A DNA stretch of 44,614 nucleotides from an uncultured Anaerosolibacter sp. (GCA_937948705.1 CALECF010000014.1:1-44614), one strand, 5' to 3'; numbered from the stretch's first letter, positions 23,850 to 32,463 are shown. Notes: generated from the letters alone by a model not told the origin. Made by a program: numbers and translations.

Positions 23850-25655
23850 CTACAATCCTTTTTCCAGTTCGTCTAATAGCTTTGAAAAAACCTCTAAGGC
23901 TTGATGAATAGGCTTCGTCGTGGTCATATCTACACCAGCACCCTTTAGTAGTTCAATTGGATAATCGGAACCACCCTTCTTCAGAAAATCAGTATAACGC
24001 TGAACCGCTGGTGCGCCTTCGTTCAATATTTGCTGGGATAGTGATATGGCAGCGGAAAAACCGGTGGCATACTTATAAACATAGAAAGCGTTGTAAAAAT
24101 GAGGTATTCTCGCCCATTCCAACTGAATTTCTTCATCTATGACGATATTCGGTCCATAATACTTACGATTTAGTTCAACATAAATCGCGCTGAGAAGCTC
24201 TGGTGTTAAAGCTTCCCCACCTTCTACTTTCTCGTGGGTAATTTTTTCAAATTCAGCAAACATCGTTTGTCTGAATAGGGTGCCCCTAAACTGCTCCAAA
24301 TAATGATTCAGTAAATACATCCTTGTATTATGTTCCTTGAGATGACCCAATAAATGTTCCATGAGCAGCGCCTCATTTACAGTAGAAGCCACTTCCGCCA
24401 CAAAAATCTTATACCCAGCATAGGGATACGGCTGATGGTGATTAGCATAATACGTGTGGAGAGAATGACCCATCTCATGGGCAAGGGTAAAGAGATCATT
24501 GATAGAATCCTGATAATTTAGCAACACATAGGGTGGACTATCATAGGATCCCCATGAATAAGCGCCACTGGTTTTCCCCTCATTTTCATAGACATCAATC
24601 CAACCATTATTAAATCCTTTCTCAAGCAAATCCACATACTCTTTTCCCAGGGGCGAAAGGCCTGCCTTTATTTTCCTTTTGGCCTCCTCATAAGGTATAT
24701 CCATTTTCATGTCCTTTACAATAGGTGTGTACAAATCATACATATGTAGTTCATCAACACCAAGGGCCTTTTTCCTTAAGTCTACATAACGATACATGCT
24801 GGGCAAATGCTCATGGACAGTTTGTATCAAATTATCGTAAACAGATACAGGAACATTATCACTGTCTAAAGAAGCCTGCAGCGCCGAAGGATATTTTCTT
24901 ACTCTGGCATAAAAAGCGTCTTTCTTAGCACTATAATTTAATGTAGACGCAATGGTATTTTTTTGTTTTCCATAGCTGCTATATAAAGCTTGAAATGCAT
25001 CCCTTCTTACCCTTCGGTCTCCGCTTTCAAGAAATTTTACATATCTCCCCTTCGTTACTTCCACAGATTCTCTATTTTCATCCTGAATGATGGGGAATTT
25101 AATATCAGCATTGTTAATCATTCCAAATATATTCTTAGGCGCTCCAGCCAACTCCCCAGCTTGAGCCAGTACCTTCTCTTCTTCCTTTGATAGAACATGG
25201 GATTTTTGTCTTAGAATTTCTTCTAGGTAAAACGTATAAAGAGATAATTCTTGATTTTCCATTAAAAACTCTTTCATTCTGTTCTCTGGAATACTTAAAA
25301 TCTCGGGCACCATATACGAAAGGCTGCTTTGCACCTCTACGCTTACACCTTGAGCCTTATCCGTCATAGATTGATATTTACTCACCCTGTTGTCTTCATC
25401 TTTTCTCATCTTGGCATAAACAAATACGTGCTCCATTTTCCTAGATATTTCGTCACTTTTCTTTAGCCCTTCATAAAGATTTGAAGATGATTCTCCCAAG
25501 GTTCCGGCATATTTTTTGACTTCATCTTTTAAGAGCCTTATCTCAGAGATATCTTTCTCCCATTGGTCGTCACTTTCGTACATTTGATCGAGCTTCCATT
25601 TTAATGGAGCCGGAATGTCTTCCCTTTTAGATATCGATTTATTATTCTCATTCAT
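23850..25655 (-). CDS. pepF: Oligoendopeptidase F (M3B zinc peptidase)
   Basis: A 601-residue cytosolic metallopeptidase that cuts short peptides. The zinc site HEMGH is at residues 393-397, with the third ligand Glu421 in FVAEVAST. WGSYDSPPYVLLNY (about 368-381) and RQTMFAEFE further on are typical of PepF. Length and the N-terminal helical half match the family. ATG 25655 is the likely start, though an in-frame TTG two codons upstream exists. The ribosome site AGGGGAGGA is too far away (22 bases) unless an intervening five-pair hairpin with a GTAA loop forms. It is a single-gene unit, divergent from the DRTGG/hydrogenase operon. Confidence 0.95.
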   Translation of the reverse strand: MNENNKSISKREDIPAPLKWKLDQMYESDDQWEKDISEIRLLKDEVKKYAGTLGESSSNLYEGLKKSDEISRKMEHVFVYAKMRKDEDNRVSKYQSMTDKAQGVSVEVQSSLSYMVPEILSIPENRMKEFLMENQELSLYTFYLEEILRQKSHVLSKEEEKVLAQAGELAGAPKNIFGMINNADIKFPIIQDENRESVEVTKGRYVKFLESGDRRVRRDAFQALYSSYGKQKNTIASTLNYSAKKDAFYARVRKYPSALQASLDSDNVPVSVYDNLIQTVHEHLPSMYRYVDLRKKALGVDELHMYDLYTPIVKDMKMDIPYEEAKRKIKAGLSPLGKEYVDLLEKGFNNGWIDVYENEGKTSGAYSWGSYDSPPYVLLNYQDSINDLFTLAHEMGHSLHTYYANHHQPYPYAGYKIFVAEVASTVNEALLMEHLLGHLKEHNTRMYLLNHYLEQFRGTLFRQTMFAEFEKITHEKVEGGEALTPELLSAIYVELNRKYYGPNIVIDEEIQLEWARIPHFYNAFYVYKYATGFSAAISLSQQILNEGAPAVQRYTDFLKKGGSDYPIELLKGAGVDMTTTKPIHQALEVFSKLLDELEKGL

Positions 25656-25662
25656 AGTCAAT

Positions 25663-25685
25663 TGTGGTTACCCACATCCTCCCCT
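25663..25685 (-). promoter_or_regulatory. Hairpin-spaced ribosome binding site of pepF
   Basis: On the minus strand AGGGGAGGA (25685-25677) is followed at once by TGTGG-GTAA-CCACA (25676-25663), a perfect five-pair stem with a GNRA-type tetraloop. Then come ATTGACT and ATG. With the stem folded, spacing from Shine-Dalgarno to ATG becomes seven bases; unfolded it is 21. Folding should therefore allow initiation. An alternative is a nine-codon leader starting at the ATG inside GGAGGATG and ending across the pepF start. Confidence 0.6.
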
Positions 25686-25866
25686 CTAAATTTCATTGCT
25701 TCATTTTCTTTCCTTATTATACCCATTTCCCGTTGAATACAACAATAGGTATCATTTTTGTCTATAACTTCATGATAATATAATCGTTTAAAACATTTTA
25801 TTCGTTTCCTTTCTATAGTATAATAAGATTATATTTAATACCCATCCTAGTCATGGAGGTGATCCC

Positions 25867-26205
25867 TTGAAACTCTCTGAAATTATTGAGCTTTTGTCAG
25901 CAAAAGTGCATACCAATAATATAGATCCAAATATGACCGTTGAGTATGGTCGAGCATCTGATTTGCTCAGTGATGTACTGCGTAATCCTATGGAAAACTC
26001 AGTTTTACTTACAGGCCTCGTCAATGTTCAAGTTATACGAACTGCTGAGCTTATGGATATTCGTGCCATTGTCTTGGTACGGGATAAAGAGCCTTTACCA
26101 GAAATGATTGAACTTGCCAATGAAAGCAATATTGCTCTGCTTAGTACAGAGCACAAATTATACAGATCCTGCGGTCTTTTATTTAATCATGGTCTTTTAG
26201 ATTAG
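25867..26205 (+). CDS. DRTGG-domain protein linked to hydrogenase-like gene
   Basis: A 112-residue protein that is essentially one DRTGG domain, a fold also found in phosphotransacetylases and CBS-linked proteins. The segment LLTGLVNVQVIRTAELMDIR (about residues 49-68) and the following IVLVRDKEPLPEMIELA are the recognisable parts. DRTGG proteins of this size are commonly found beside [FeFe]-hydrogenase-like genes in Clostridia, by my memory of such clusters. Function is unknown; ligand sensing is a guess. The start is TTG 25867 with GGAGGTGATCC, an eleven-base match to the 16S rRNA tail. It is 14 bases upstream of the hydrogenase-like gene. Confidence 0.85.
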   Translation: MKLSEIIELLSAKVHTNNIDPNMTVEYGRASDLLSDVLRNPMENSVLLTGLVNVQVIRTAELMDIRAIVLVRDKEPLPEMIELANESNIALLSTEHKLYRSCGLLFNHGLLD

Positions 26206-26219
26206 GGGAGGGATTTACC

Positions 26220-27521
26220 ATGGGTGAATATTTTCATTCCGTGACGCTGAAGGAAGATAAGTGTTTAGGATGCACGAATTGTATCAAACGCTGCCCTACA
26301 GAAGCCATCCGTGTAAAAAATGGAAAAGCTCGGATTATCGAAGAGCGTTGTATAGATTGTGGTGAATGTATACGTATTTGTCCACACCATGCAAAAAACA
26401 GCACGGGCGATCCATTGGAATCTATTCAAAACTTTAAATATAAGGTTGCTATTCCTGCGCCCACACTATTAGGCCAGTTTGAGGTAGACGTTACACCAAG
26501 TAGTATTTTAGCCGCCCTAAAAATGACAGGATTTGATGATGTTTATGAAGTTTCCAGAGGCGCAGATATTGTCTCAGGCTTTACCAGGGAACTCATCAAA
26601 AATGCCAAACGGCTCCCACTCATCTCTTCATCCTGTCCTGTCATTGTACGCCTTATACAAATCCGTTTTCCCAATTTGATTGATTTAATTATGCCTATCG
26701 AGTCTCCCATGGAGGTAGCAGCCATGCTTGCACGCCAGAAATCCATGGAAAAAACAGGTTTGCGTTCTGAAGAAATCGGTGTTTTCTTCATTACACCTTG
26801 TCCAGCAAAAATCACTAGTGTAAAAAGCCCTATTGGAATTCAACAATCTAACGTCGATGGTGTTATTTCTATAAAGACTGTATTTCCTTGTATTCAGAAG
26901 AATTTAAAAAAGGCAGAGGAAGACATGGAGTTCTACGATTCTGGCAAAGCCATTGGTTGGGCAAGAGCTGGCGGTGAAACATATTCTCTGGGAATCGAAA
27001 ACTATATGTGTGTTGATGGTATTGAAAACGTTATCAAGATCATGGATCAAATTGAGAATGGACATTTATCAGGGATTGAGTTCGTAGAATGTCTTGCCTG
27101 TGTAAATGGCTGCGTAGGGGGTTCCTTGGCAGTAGAAAATCCATTTATCGCAAGAAACCGTATCCGTAGACTCTCCGAAAAGTATATGCAAACAAAAAAG
27201 ATAAAGCTTGCAAAATCTCTAGAAAATTACTTGTTAACCGAGGAAATTCTTCCGAAGAACGTCCACAAACTTGATAACAATATCCTAGAAGCAATGAAAA
27301 AAATGAATCAAATTGACTGTATTACTAAAATGCTTGCTGGTCTAGATTGCGGTGCTTGTGGTTCTCCATCTTGTAGAGCCCTAGCCGAGGATATCGTCTT
27401 GGGTTACTCTGACCTTGATGACTGTATGGTTATCTTCAAAGAAAAATACAAGTTAACCAAAGCCAATGTCCCTTATAGGGTTGAAACCGAATCCAATGCT
27501 TCTCTTTATCAAAGTGAATAG
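26220..27521 (+). CDS. Variant [FeFe]-hydrogenase-like iron-sulfur protein (sensory/group C-D type)
   Basis: A 433-residue protein. Residues 15-54 hold two ferredoxin motifs (Cys15/18/21/25 and Cys44/47/50/54). Residues ~75-330 form an H-cluster-type domain, and 377-402 hold a further CxxCx4C...C cluster site (Cys377/380/385/402). All four H-cluster ligands appear conserved (Cys139, Cys194, Cys294, Cys298). The proton-relay Cys of TSCCP is Ser138, the Met of MPC is Thr192, and the Met of ExMxC is Leu292. There is no PAS domain. This fits putative sensory hydrogenases more than H2-producing enzymes, and redox or H2 sensing is inference. It forms an operon with the DRTGG gene. ATG 26220 follows GGGGAGGG. 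Confidence 0.88.
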   Translation: MGEYFHSVTLKEDKCLGCTNCIKRCPTEAIRVKNGKARIIEERCIDCGECIRICPHHAKNSTGDPLESIQNFKYKVAIPAPTLLGQFEVDVTPSSILAALKMTGFDDVYEVSRGADIVSGFTRELIKNAKRLPLISSSCPVIVRLIQIRFPNLIDLIMPIESPMEVAAMLARQKSMEKTGLRSEEIGVFFITPCPAKITSVKSPIGIQQSNVDGVISIKTVFPCIQKNLKKAEEDMEFYDSGKAIGWARAGGETYSLGIENYMCVDGIENVIKIMDQIENGHLSGIEFVECLACVNGCVGGSLAVENPFIARNRIRRLSEKYMQTKKIKLAKSLENYLLTEEILPKNVHKLDNNILEAMKKMNQIDCITKMLAGLDCGACGSPSCRALAEDIVLGYSDLDDCMVIFKEKYKLTKANVPYRVETESNASLYQSE

Positions 27522-27531
27522 TTTTACATGG

Positions 27532-27561
27532 AATGAAGGGGTGAATATTCACCCCTTCATT
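27532..27561 (+). terminator. Perfect palindromic terminator
   Basis: A 30-base perfect palindrome: AATGAAGGGGTGAAT followed immediately by its reverse complement, then TTTGCT. It begins 11 bases after the hydrogenase-like stop. In RNA it forms an ~13-pair hairpin with a minimal loop. Confidence 0.85.
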
Positions 27562-27684
27562 TTGCTAAATTTATGCAGATATTGCATAAAACATTGCTTC
27601 GACAAATATAATGGTGTAGTATAATTATGTTACTGATATTTAACTTTTTGAATACTTATGCTATTTGGTAGGAGGATTTCACAT

Positions 27685-28485
27685 ATGGACAACAGACCCA
27701 TTGGTATACTTGACTCTGGGGTTGGCGGACTTACTGCCGTTCCCCATCTTATAAGAGAACTTCCCAATGAAAGGTTGATTTTTTTCGGGGATACCGCAAG
27801 AACCCCCTATGGCTCTAAGGCAAAAACGACGATTACAAATTTTACAAAACAAATTGTAGATTTTCTAGTTCATGAAAATGTAAAAATGATTATAATCGCC
27901 TGTAATACCATTACGGCTACTTGCTTAGATGAGTTGGTGCAATGCTATAGAGACTTGCCCATTATAGGGATTATTGAACCCTCTGCTCATAGGGTTGCTG
28001 CATCCTGTACAGCTCAGAACCGTATTGGCATTATTGGTACCAAAGTTACAATCAATCAGAAAACCTATATCACCTCGATCCTCCATTACAATCCAAATTT
28101 AACCCTGTTTGATATGCCTTGTCCCATCTTCGTTCCCCTTATTGAAGAAGGCATTATTGACAACGAAATTATGGAGTTATCTGTACGATATTATTTAGAT
28201 GATTTTGTTAAAAACAATAACTTGGACACCCTTGTATTAGGATGTACTCATTATCCATGGATTAGAAAAACCATCGAAAAGTTATATCCACATTTACGAA
28301 TCATCGATCCTTCTTTTGAAATTATCAGCAATGTACAATCTACTCTTATCCAGCATAATATGTTGTCCCATGAACCAAAGTTCGAAAACATTTTTTATGC
28401 CAGTGATCTTTCGGAAAATTTTATGAATATGATCACATCTATTTTTGGTAGAGATGATGTGAAGGTGGATTTTAAGAGCTTTTAA
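27685..28485 (+). CDS. murI: Glutamate racemase
   Basis: A 266-residue cofactor-independent glutamate racemase that supplies D-glutamate for peptidoglycan. Motifs are ILDSGVGGLT (catalytic Asp10/Ser11 region), ACNT with Cys73, and GCTHYP with Cys187; the two cysteines are the acid/base pair. Length is standard. The start is ATG 27685 after GGAGG; the open frame extends nine codons upstream across the ribosome site. It has its own promoter region (TATAAT near 27620) and a strong terminator, so it is transcribed alone. It could also race aspartate, but the motif context favours glutamate. Confidence 0.95.
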   Translation: MDNRPIGILDSGVGGLTAVPHLIRELPNERLIFFGDTARTPYGSKAKTTITNFTKQIVDFLVHENVKMIIIACNTITATCLDELVQCYRDLPIIGIIEPSAHRVAASCTAQNRIGIIGTKVTINQKTYITSILHYNPNLTLFDMPCPIFVPLIEEGIIDNEIMELSVRYYLDDFVKNNNLDTLVLGCTHYPWIRKTIEKLYPHLRIIDPSFEIISNVQSTLIQHNMLSHEPKFENIFYASDLSENFMNMITSIFGRDDVKVDFKSF

Positions 28486-28504
28486 TTGTGGTATGTACAT
28501 TCAT

Positions 28505-28540
28505 AAAACCCCCATGGTGTCTAGACGCCATGGGGGTTTT
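28505..28540. terminator. Strong bidirectional terminator after murI
   Basis: AAAACCCCCATGGTGTC (28505-28521) pairs with GACGCCATGGGGGTTTT (28524-28540), 17 pairs with one G-U. It serves murI and the convergent small membrane gene. Confidence 0.92.
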
Positions 28541-28550
28541 ACTACACACT

Positions 28551-28952
28551 CTAGAAAAAAAACCTATCTAATATCATGTGTATTCTCTCAAACAATAAAC
28601 CCGCAACGAACCAAGCTGGGGCATAATCCAAACGAATAATTCCTTGAACAGCATACTTTGCACTACCATAATCCCATGGACAGATGCCTATCGCTGATTT
28701 AATCACTCTGCCTGAAGTATATTCAATAAAGTAAATGACAACTACCCATACACCCCCTCTGATCAGAACAGGCCAGTGAAACATTAAATCATGCACTCTT
28801 TCTAAGAAAACTGCAGCACCGTAGATAGGAAACATCCAAAGATAGGTATGTCCTCGAAACCTTCTGTCACCTGATAGCACCGACCCTACACCCGTCCAGA
28901 AAATCTCAATACACCATCCCAATAAACCGTAAATTAGAAATCGTATCAACAT
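28551..28952 (-). CDS. CmpB-type (DUF1113-like) integral membrane protein
   Basis: A 133-residue protein with four likely membrane segments. It starts with RFLIYGLLGWCIEIFW (about residues 4-19) and has GHTYLWMFPIYGAA (about 34-47) and SGRVIKSA..GICPWDYG (about 79-96). These are typical of the family named ABC_trans_CmpB, often labelled a putative ABC transporter permease without evidence. Function is unknown. The start is uncertain: ATG 28952 begins right at the first helix but has only a weak site, while a TTG at 29000 adds 16 residues; neither has a clear ribosome site. It is 33 bases after the yitT-like gene on the same strand. Confidence 0.8.
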   Translation of the reverse strand: MLIRFLIYGLLGWCIEIFWTGVGSVLSGDRRFRGHTYLWMFPIYGAAVFLERVHDLMFHWPVLIRGGVWVVVIYFIEYTSGRVIKSAIGICPWDYGSAKYAVQGIIRLDYAPAWFVAGLLFERIHMILDRFFF

Positions 28953-29033
28953 ATAGATAGTCTTTCTAATTATGGAATATATATACAATACCTCTTTCAA
29001 TTATTAGAAAAACCCCTCCACATTGCCCATGTA

Positions 29034-29921
29034 TTACTTGTTTGTTTCTTCCAGTAGACTCTCAAAGCCAATCCCTTTTCCCCATACCGATATTACTGGC
29101 AATACATTTACGAAAGCATCGGGATCAACTTTTGCTATATGCATCTTAATCAACATGACTTCTCGGGGAGAACAGATGGACATAATCTTCTGCTTCGTAT
29201 TGTTGGTATAGCCCCCCGTAATCTCATAGGTACTTATACCCCTTCCGATAGTGTTCATAATATAATCGGTCATCTGGTCTGTGTGGTTACTGATGATTTC
29301 AATCTTCACATTTTTAGATCCAAACCCAAATAGAACCAAATCAATACCTTTCATCATCACAAGTTGAGTCAAAATGGCATATAGCGCGATCCTACGATCA
29401 TATACAAAGGCCGAGACCATGATGATGACCACGTCTATTCCCAGTAAAAGCTGACTAATACTGATAAATGGGAATACCTTATGATGGAGAATCTTTGCAA
29501 TGGTATCTGTTCCGCCCATGGAGTAACCCCTTTTCAACACCAGTCCACATCCAGCGCCACCAATCATTCCGTAATAAATTGATGCAAGAAACATGTCATT
29601 TTCAATAAAAGCAAATTTCATGGTATCAAAGAATATAAGCATTATGGGGAAAAAGATGGACAGTAAAATAATTTTTCCCGCTTCTCTTTTCCCCATTAAA
29701 ATCCAAGCACTGGTCAGAACAACAACAGATAAAACATAGTATAGGTAAGTATACTTGATGCCTATTAATTTACCTGCAATAATGGAAATACCCGTGATCC
29801 CACCTGTGATGAGGCCATTTGGCTGTAGAATTGATGTGATAGCAAAAGCTAGCAGTGCACATCCTAACCCAAGATAGGCAAAGTCAAATACCAACCGTTG
29901 AAAATCATTTATTTTTTTCAT
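29034..29921 (-). CDS. YitT-family membrane protein (DUF161 + DUF2179)
   Basis: A 295-residue protein with five to six membrane segments (about residues 10-205; the core holds LITGGITGIS and GYSMGGTDTIAKIL) and a C-terminal cytoplasmic DUF2179 domain (about 208-290; GGYTNNTKQKIMSIC). YitT-like proteins are common in Firmicutes and uncharacterised; a transport role is suspected only. ATG 29921 follows GGGGGGGTG. It probably shares a transcript with the CmpB-like gene downstream. Confidence 0.92.
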   Translation of the reverse strand: MKKINDFQRLVFDFAYLGLGCALLAFAITSILQPNGLITGGITGISIIAGKLIGIKYTYLYYVLSVVVLTSAWILMGKREAGKIILLSIFFPIMLIFFDTMKFAFIENDMFLASIYYGMIGGAGCGLVLKRGYSMGGTDTIAKILHHKVFPFISISQLLLGIDVVIIMVSAFVYDRRIALYAILTQLVMMKGIDLVLFGFGSKNVKIEIISNHTDQMTDYIMNTIGRGISTYEITGGYTNNTKQKIMSICSPREVMLIKMHIAKVDPDAFVNVLPVISVWGKGIGFESLLEETNK

Positions 29922-30042
29922 GTGATTGCACCCCCCCTATTTTGTTACTCTTTATAGATTGTATTATAGAATATTGTATGAGGGAATTATATAGTTTTTT
30001 GTTAACTCTCTGTTTCAATATTGTAATATCTACTCGCTAAAA

Positions 30043-30073
30043 GAGCACAATGTAAAAAAACTACATCATGCTC
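30043..30073 (-). terminator. Terminator of downstream uspA-like gene
   Basis: On the minus strand GAGCATGATGTA (30073-30062) pairs with TACATTGTGCTC (30054-30043), with internal mismatches, followed by TTTTAG. It resembles the terminator of the second uspA-like gene, as if copied with it. Confidence 0.75.
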
Positions 30074-30087
30074 TCAACAATCCTATA

Positions 30088-30513
30088 TTATCTTACTATC
30101 AAGATCGGAACCTTCGTATGATTTAGAACCTTATTAGACACGCTTCCTATGGCAAGCTTTTTTATTGGCGACAACCCTTTACTTCCCATTACAACAAGGT
30201 CTGGCTCTTCTTTTTCAATGGTCTCAGCAATCACATGGGCAGGATCTCCACTGGTGATCCTAGCTGTGAAATTTCCACAAAATCCTTCAAATACCTGTTC
30301 AACTTTTTCCATAATTGTTCCAGCTTGCTTCTCAAGAACATCTTTAGACAATTGAAATAGGTATACACTATCATCTAAATACATGTTACTGAAATCATCT
30401 GTTACGTGGAGCACAATTACATCACTACAAAATGCCTCGGCAATTCTTCGCCCTTGTTCCAATCCTTTTTCAGCATGTTTGGAACCATCCGTGGTAATTA
30501 GTATTTTTTTCAT
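30088..30513 (-). CDS. Universal stress protein A family (downstream copy)
   Basis: A 141-residue single-domain Usp protein. The N-terminus is KKILITTDGS, and the ATP-binding motif G-x2-G-x9-G-S occurs as GSKGLSPIKKLAIGSVSN (about residues 110-127), so nucleotide binding is expected. Usp proteins help survival under starvation or oxidative stress by unclear means. The start is ATG 30513, six bases after GGGGAGGG; the open frame extends ten codons upstream through the ribosome site. It lies 190 bases downstream of a paralogue that aligns without gaps. Confidence 0.92.
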   Translation of the reverse strand: MKKILITTDGSKHAEKGLEQGRRIAEAFCSDVIVLHVTDDFSNMYLDDSVYLFQLSKDVLEKQAGTIMEKVEQVFEGFCGNFTARITSGDPAHVIAETIEKEEPDLVVMGSKGLSPIKKLAIGSVSNKVLNHTKVPILIVR

Positions 30514-30658
30514 TCGTATCCCTCCCCCCATGCTGTTTTGCATATGGTTTTCCTTATTTTTATTAATACCCCAGATTCAAATCCTAAACATATTTTGCGA
30601 AATCCCATAAGTAGATACGAACAGGGCAGGATACCATGGCTATAAGCATCAAAAGGAA

Positions 30659-30689
30659 GAGCACGCTGTGAAAAACTCACACCGTGCTC
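30659..30689 (-). terminator. Terminator of upstream uspA-like gene
   Basis: On the minus strand GAGCACG (30689-30683) pairs with CGTGCTC (30665-30659), then TGTGA (30681-30677) with TCACA (30671-30667) after one mismatch, followed by TTCC. It starts 15 bases after the uspA-like stop. Confidence 0.7.
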
Positions 30690-30703
30690 ACTGCAATTCT
30701 ATA

Positions 30704-31129
30704 TTATCTTACAACTAAGATTGGAACTGCTGTATGATTCAAAACCTTATTGGATACGCTGCCTACTACTACCTTTTTAATACCAGTTAACCCTTTGCTT
30801 CCAATGACTACCAAATCTGGTTTCTCTTCTTCTATCGTTTCAATGATCACTTGGGCAGGATCTCCTGTCTTAACCATGGTGGATAAGGATCCGCAAAAAC
30901 CCTTGAAATCTTCTTCAGCTTTTTCAATCACTTGTTTTGCTTGCTTCTCAAATATTCCCTTAGATTGTTCATAAACATATACGCTTTCGTGGTGATGGGT
31001 ATTCTTAAAATCATTGATGACATTCAAAATAATCACTTCACTACAGAACATCTCAGCAAGTTTTCTACCATAAACTACACCTTTTTGCGCATGTTCAGAA
31101 CCGTCTGTCGTAATCAGTATTTTTTTCAT
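30704..31129 (-). CDS. Universal stress protein A family (upstream copy)
   Basis: A 141-residue Usp protein with the same architecture as its neighbour: KKILITTDGS at the start and GSKGLTGIKKVVVGSVSN at the ATP site. By hand count 87 of 141 positions are identical to the copy at 30088 with no gaps, so the pair arose by tandem duplication and has since diverged, mostly in residues 41-85. ATG 31129 has a GGGTGAAG site. It carries its own terminator, so the two are not simply one transcript. Confidence 0.92.
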   Translation of the reverse strand: MKKILITTDGSEHAQKGVVYGRKLAEMFCSEVIILNVINDFKNTHHHESVYVYEQSKGIFEKQAKQVIEKAEEDFKGFCGSLSTMVKTGDPAQVIIETIEEEKPDLVVIGSKGLTGIKKVVVGSVSNKVLNHTAVPILVVR

Positions 31130-31362
31130 ACGTTCTTCACCCCTTTTTATATAATTACCTCACTGAATCATATATTATTATTAAATTCATACCCTTTTGA
31201 ATCATAAACAATCATTTTTTATCGTGTAAACCATAGAAAATGATAAAAAGATTTTAATCAGTTCTAAGAGCGGTCATAAATCGATTCCTGCAAGGGTTGT
31301 CAACTGTTGTATTCCTGTAAAATATATCATATAATTAGTTATTACTGATTGGGAGTGTTGCT

Positions 31363-32433
31363 ATGAATATGGATTATAAAAAATACATACCGTTCTTGGT
31401 TCGGATGCTCATCGCTGCCCTTACCATCGCAGGGATTTATTTTGTATCAACAACCCTTATTTTTTACGTACTACCTTTTCTTTTAGGTTGGCTTGTGGCT
31501 TCTGCCATTGAGCCCACGGTAGATTTGATGACGAATCGCTTTAAAATACCTAGGGGTTTATCAGCTTTTGCCTCCACCCTGTTCTTTGTACTTTTCACTG
31601 GCTTATTGATTTCTTTGGTAGGTGGTATCATTATTGTTGAGCTCACAAAACTTTCTATCGATCTTCCCGAGTTCTCAAAGAAGATATATATCCAGGGCTT
31701 ATCGATCTTCGAACGGGCACAAAATGTATATTTCACCTTGCCACCTGATATCGCACAGCAAATCATGAATGGACTATATACCCTTGTTCAAAGTTTAAGC
31801 AATGTATTGACGCTGTTTCTCACATCCTTGCTAGGCTTTTTGTCTGGTATACCTAGTGTATTGGTATTTATCTTGGTCACAATTATCTCTACCTTCTTTA
31901 TTGCTAGAGATAAACAAATGATTACACGTTTTGCCCGGGCACAAATCCCATCAGATCTAATTAGTACAGGGAAGGTACTCAAGCATGACTTACTTTTCGC
32001 TTTATTAGGCTACATCAAAGCACAATTGATCCTGATGTCTATTACCTTTATAGAATGTGCCATCGGCCTAACCATCATTGGCATCAATTATTCTGTTTTA
32101 ATCGCCTTAGTGGCCAGCATTATTGATGCATTTCCAATTCTTGGTACCGGGTCAGTGTTTTTGCCTATGATCATATGGCATTTGATTGTAGGTAAATATA
32201 AGATTGCAATCTCCCTTGTTGTACTTTATGGCATCCTCATATTTGTAAGACAATTGTTAGAACCTAAAGTACTAGGAACCCAAATTGGCCTATATCCTCT
32301 GGTTACTTTGATGGCTATGTATATTGGCCTAAAACTCTTCGGAGTCATCGGTTTAATTATCGGACCCATTTCCATGATTGTGCTAATGGCCTTACAAAAG
32401 GTTGATATTCTTCCAAAATGGAAAGAATATTAG
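31363..32433 (+). CDS. ytvI: YtvI-like sporulation membrane protein (AI-2E exporter family)
   Basis: A 356-residue membrane protein with about eight hydrophobic segments. It has the AI-2E/PerM family layout: N-terminal helices with FLLGWLVASAIEP (about residues 38-50), a soluble middle, then ALLGYIKAQLILM, DAFPILGTG and VRQLLEPKVLG (about 300-310). The C-terminal part matches the YtvI subfamily found in spore formers and annotated as a sporulation integral membrane protein. Transport substrate is unknown. ATG 31363 follows GGGAG. It is a single gene ending at a clear terminator. Confidence 0.85.
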   Translation: MNMDYKKYIPFLVRMLIAALTIAGIYFVSTTLIFYVLPFLLGWLVASAIEPTVDLMTNRFKIPRGLSAFASTLFFVLFTGLLISLVGGIIIVELTKLSIDLPEFSKKIYIQGLSIFERAQNVYFTLPPDIAQQIMNGLYTLVQSLSNVLTLFLTSLLGFLSGIPSVLVFILVTIISTFFIARDKQMITRFARAQIPSDLISTGKVLKHDLLFALLGYIKAQLILMSITFIECAIGLTIIGINYSVLIALVASIIDAFPILGTGSVFLPMIIWHLIVGKYKIAISLVVLYGILIFVRQLLEPKVLGTQIGLYPLVTLMAMYIGLKLFGVIGLIIGPISMIVLMALQKVDILPKWKEY

Positions 32434-32463
32434 CAATAAAGGTAAAATGTTAACACTTACACC

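Noticed and set aside
27601..27626. Promoter for murI
   Set aside because: A TATAAT is present near 27619 but the candidate -35 boxes give spacings of 15 or 20 bases, so I did not list it as a feature.
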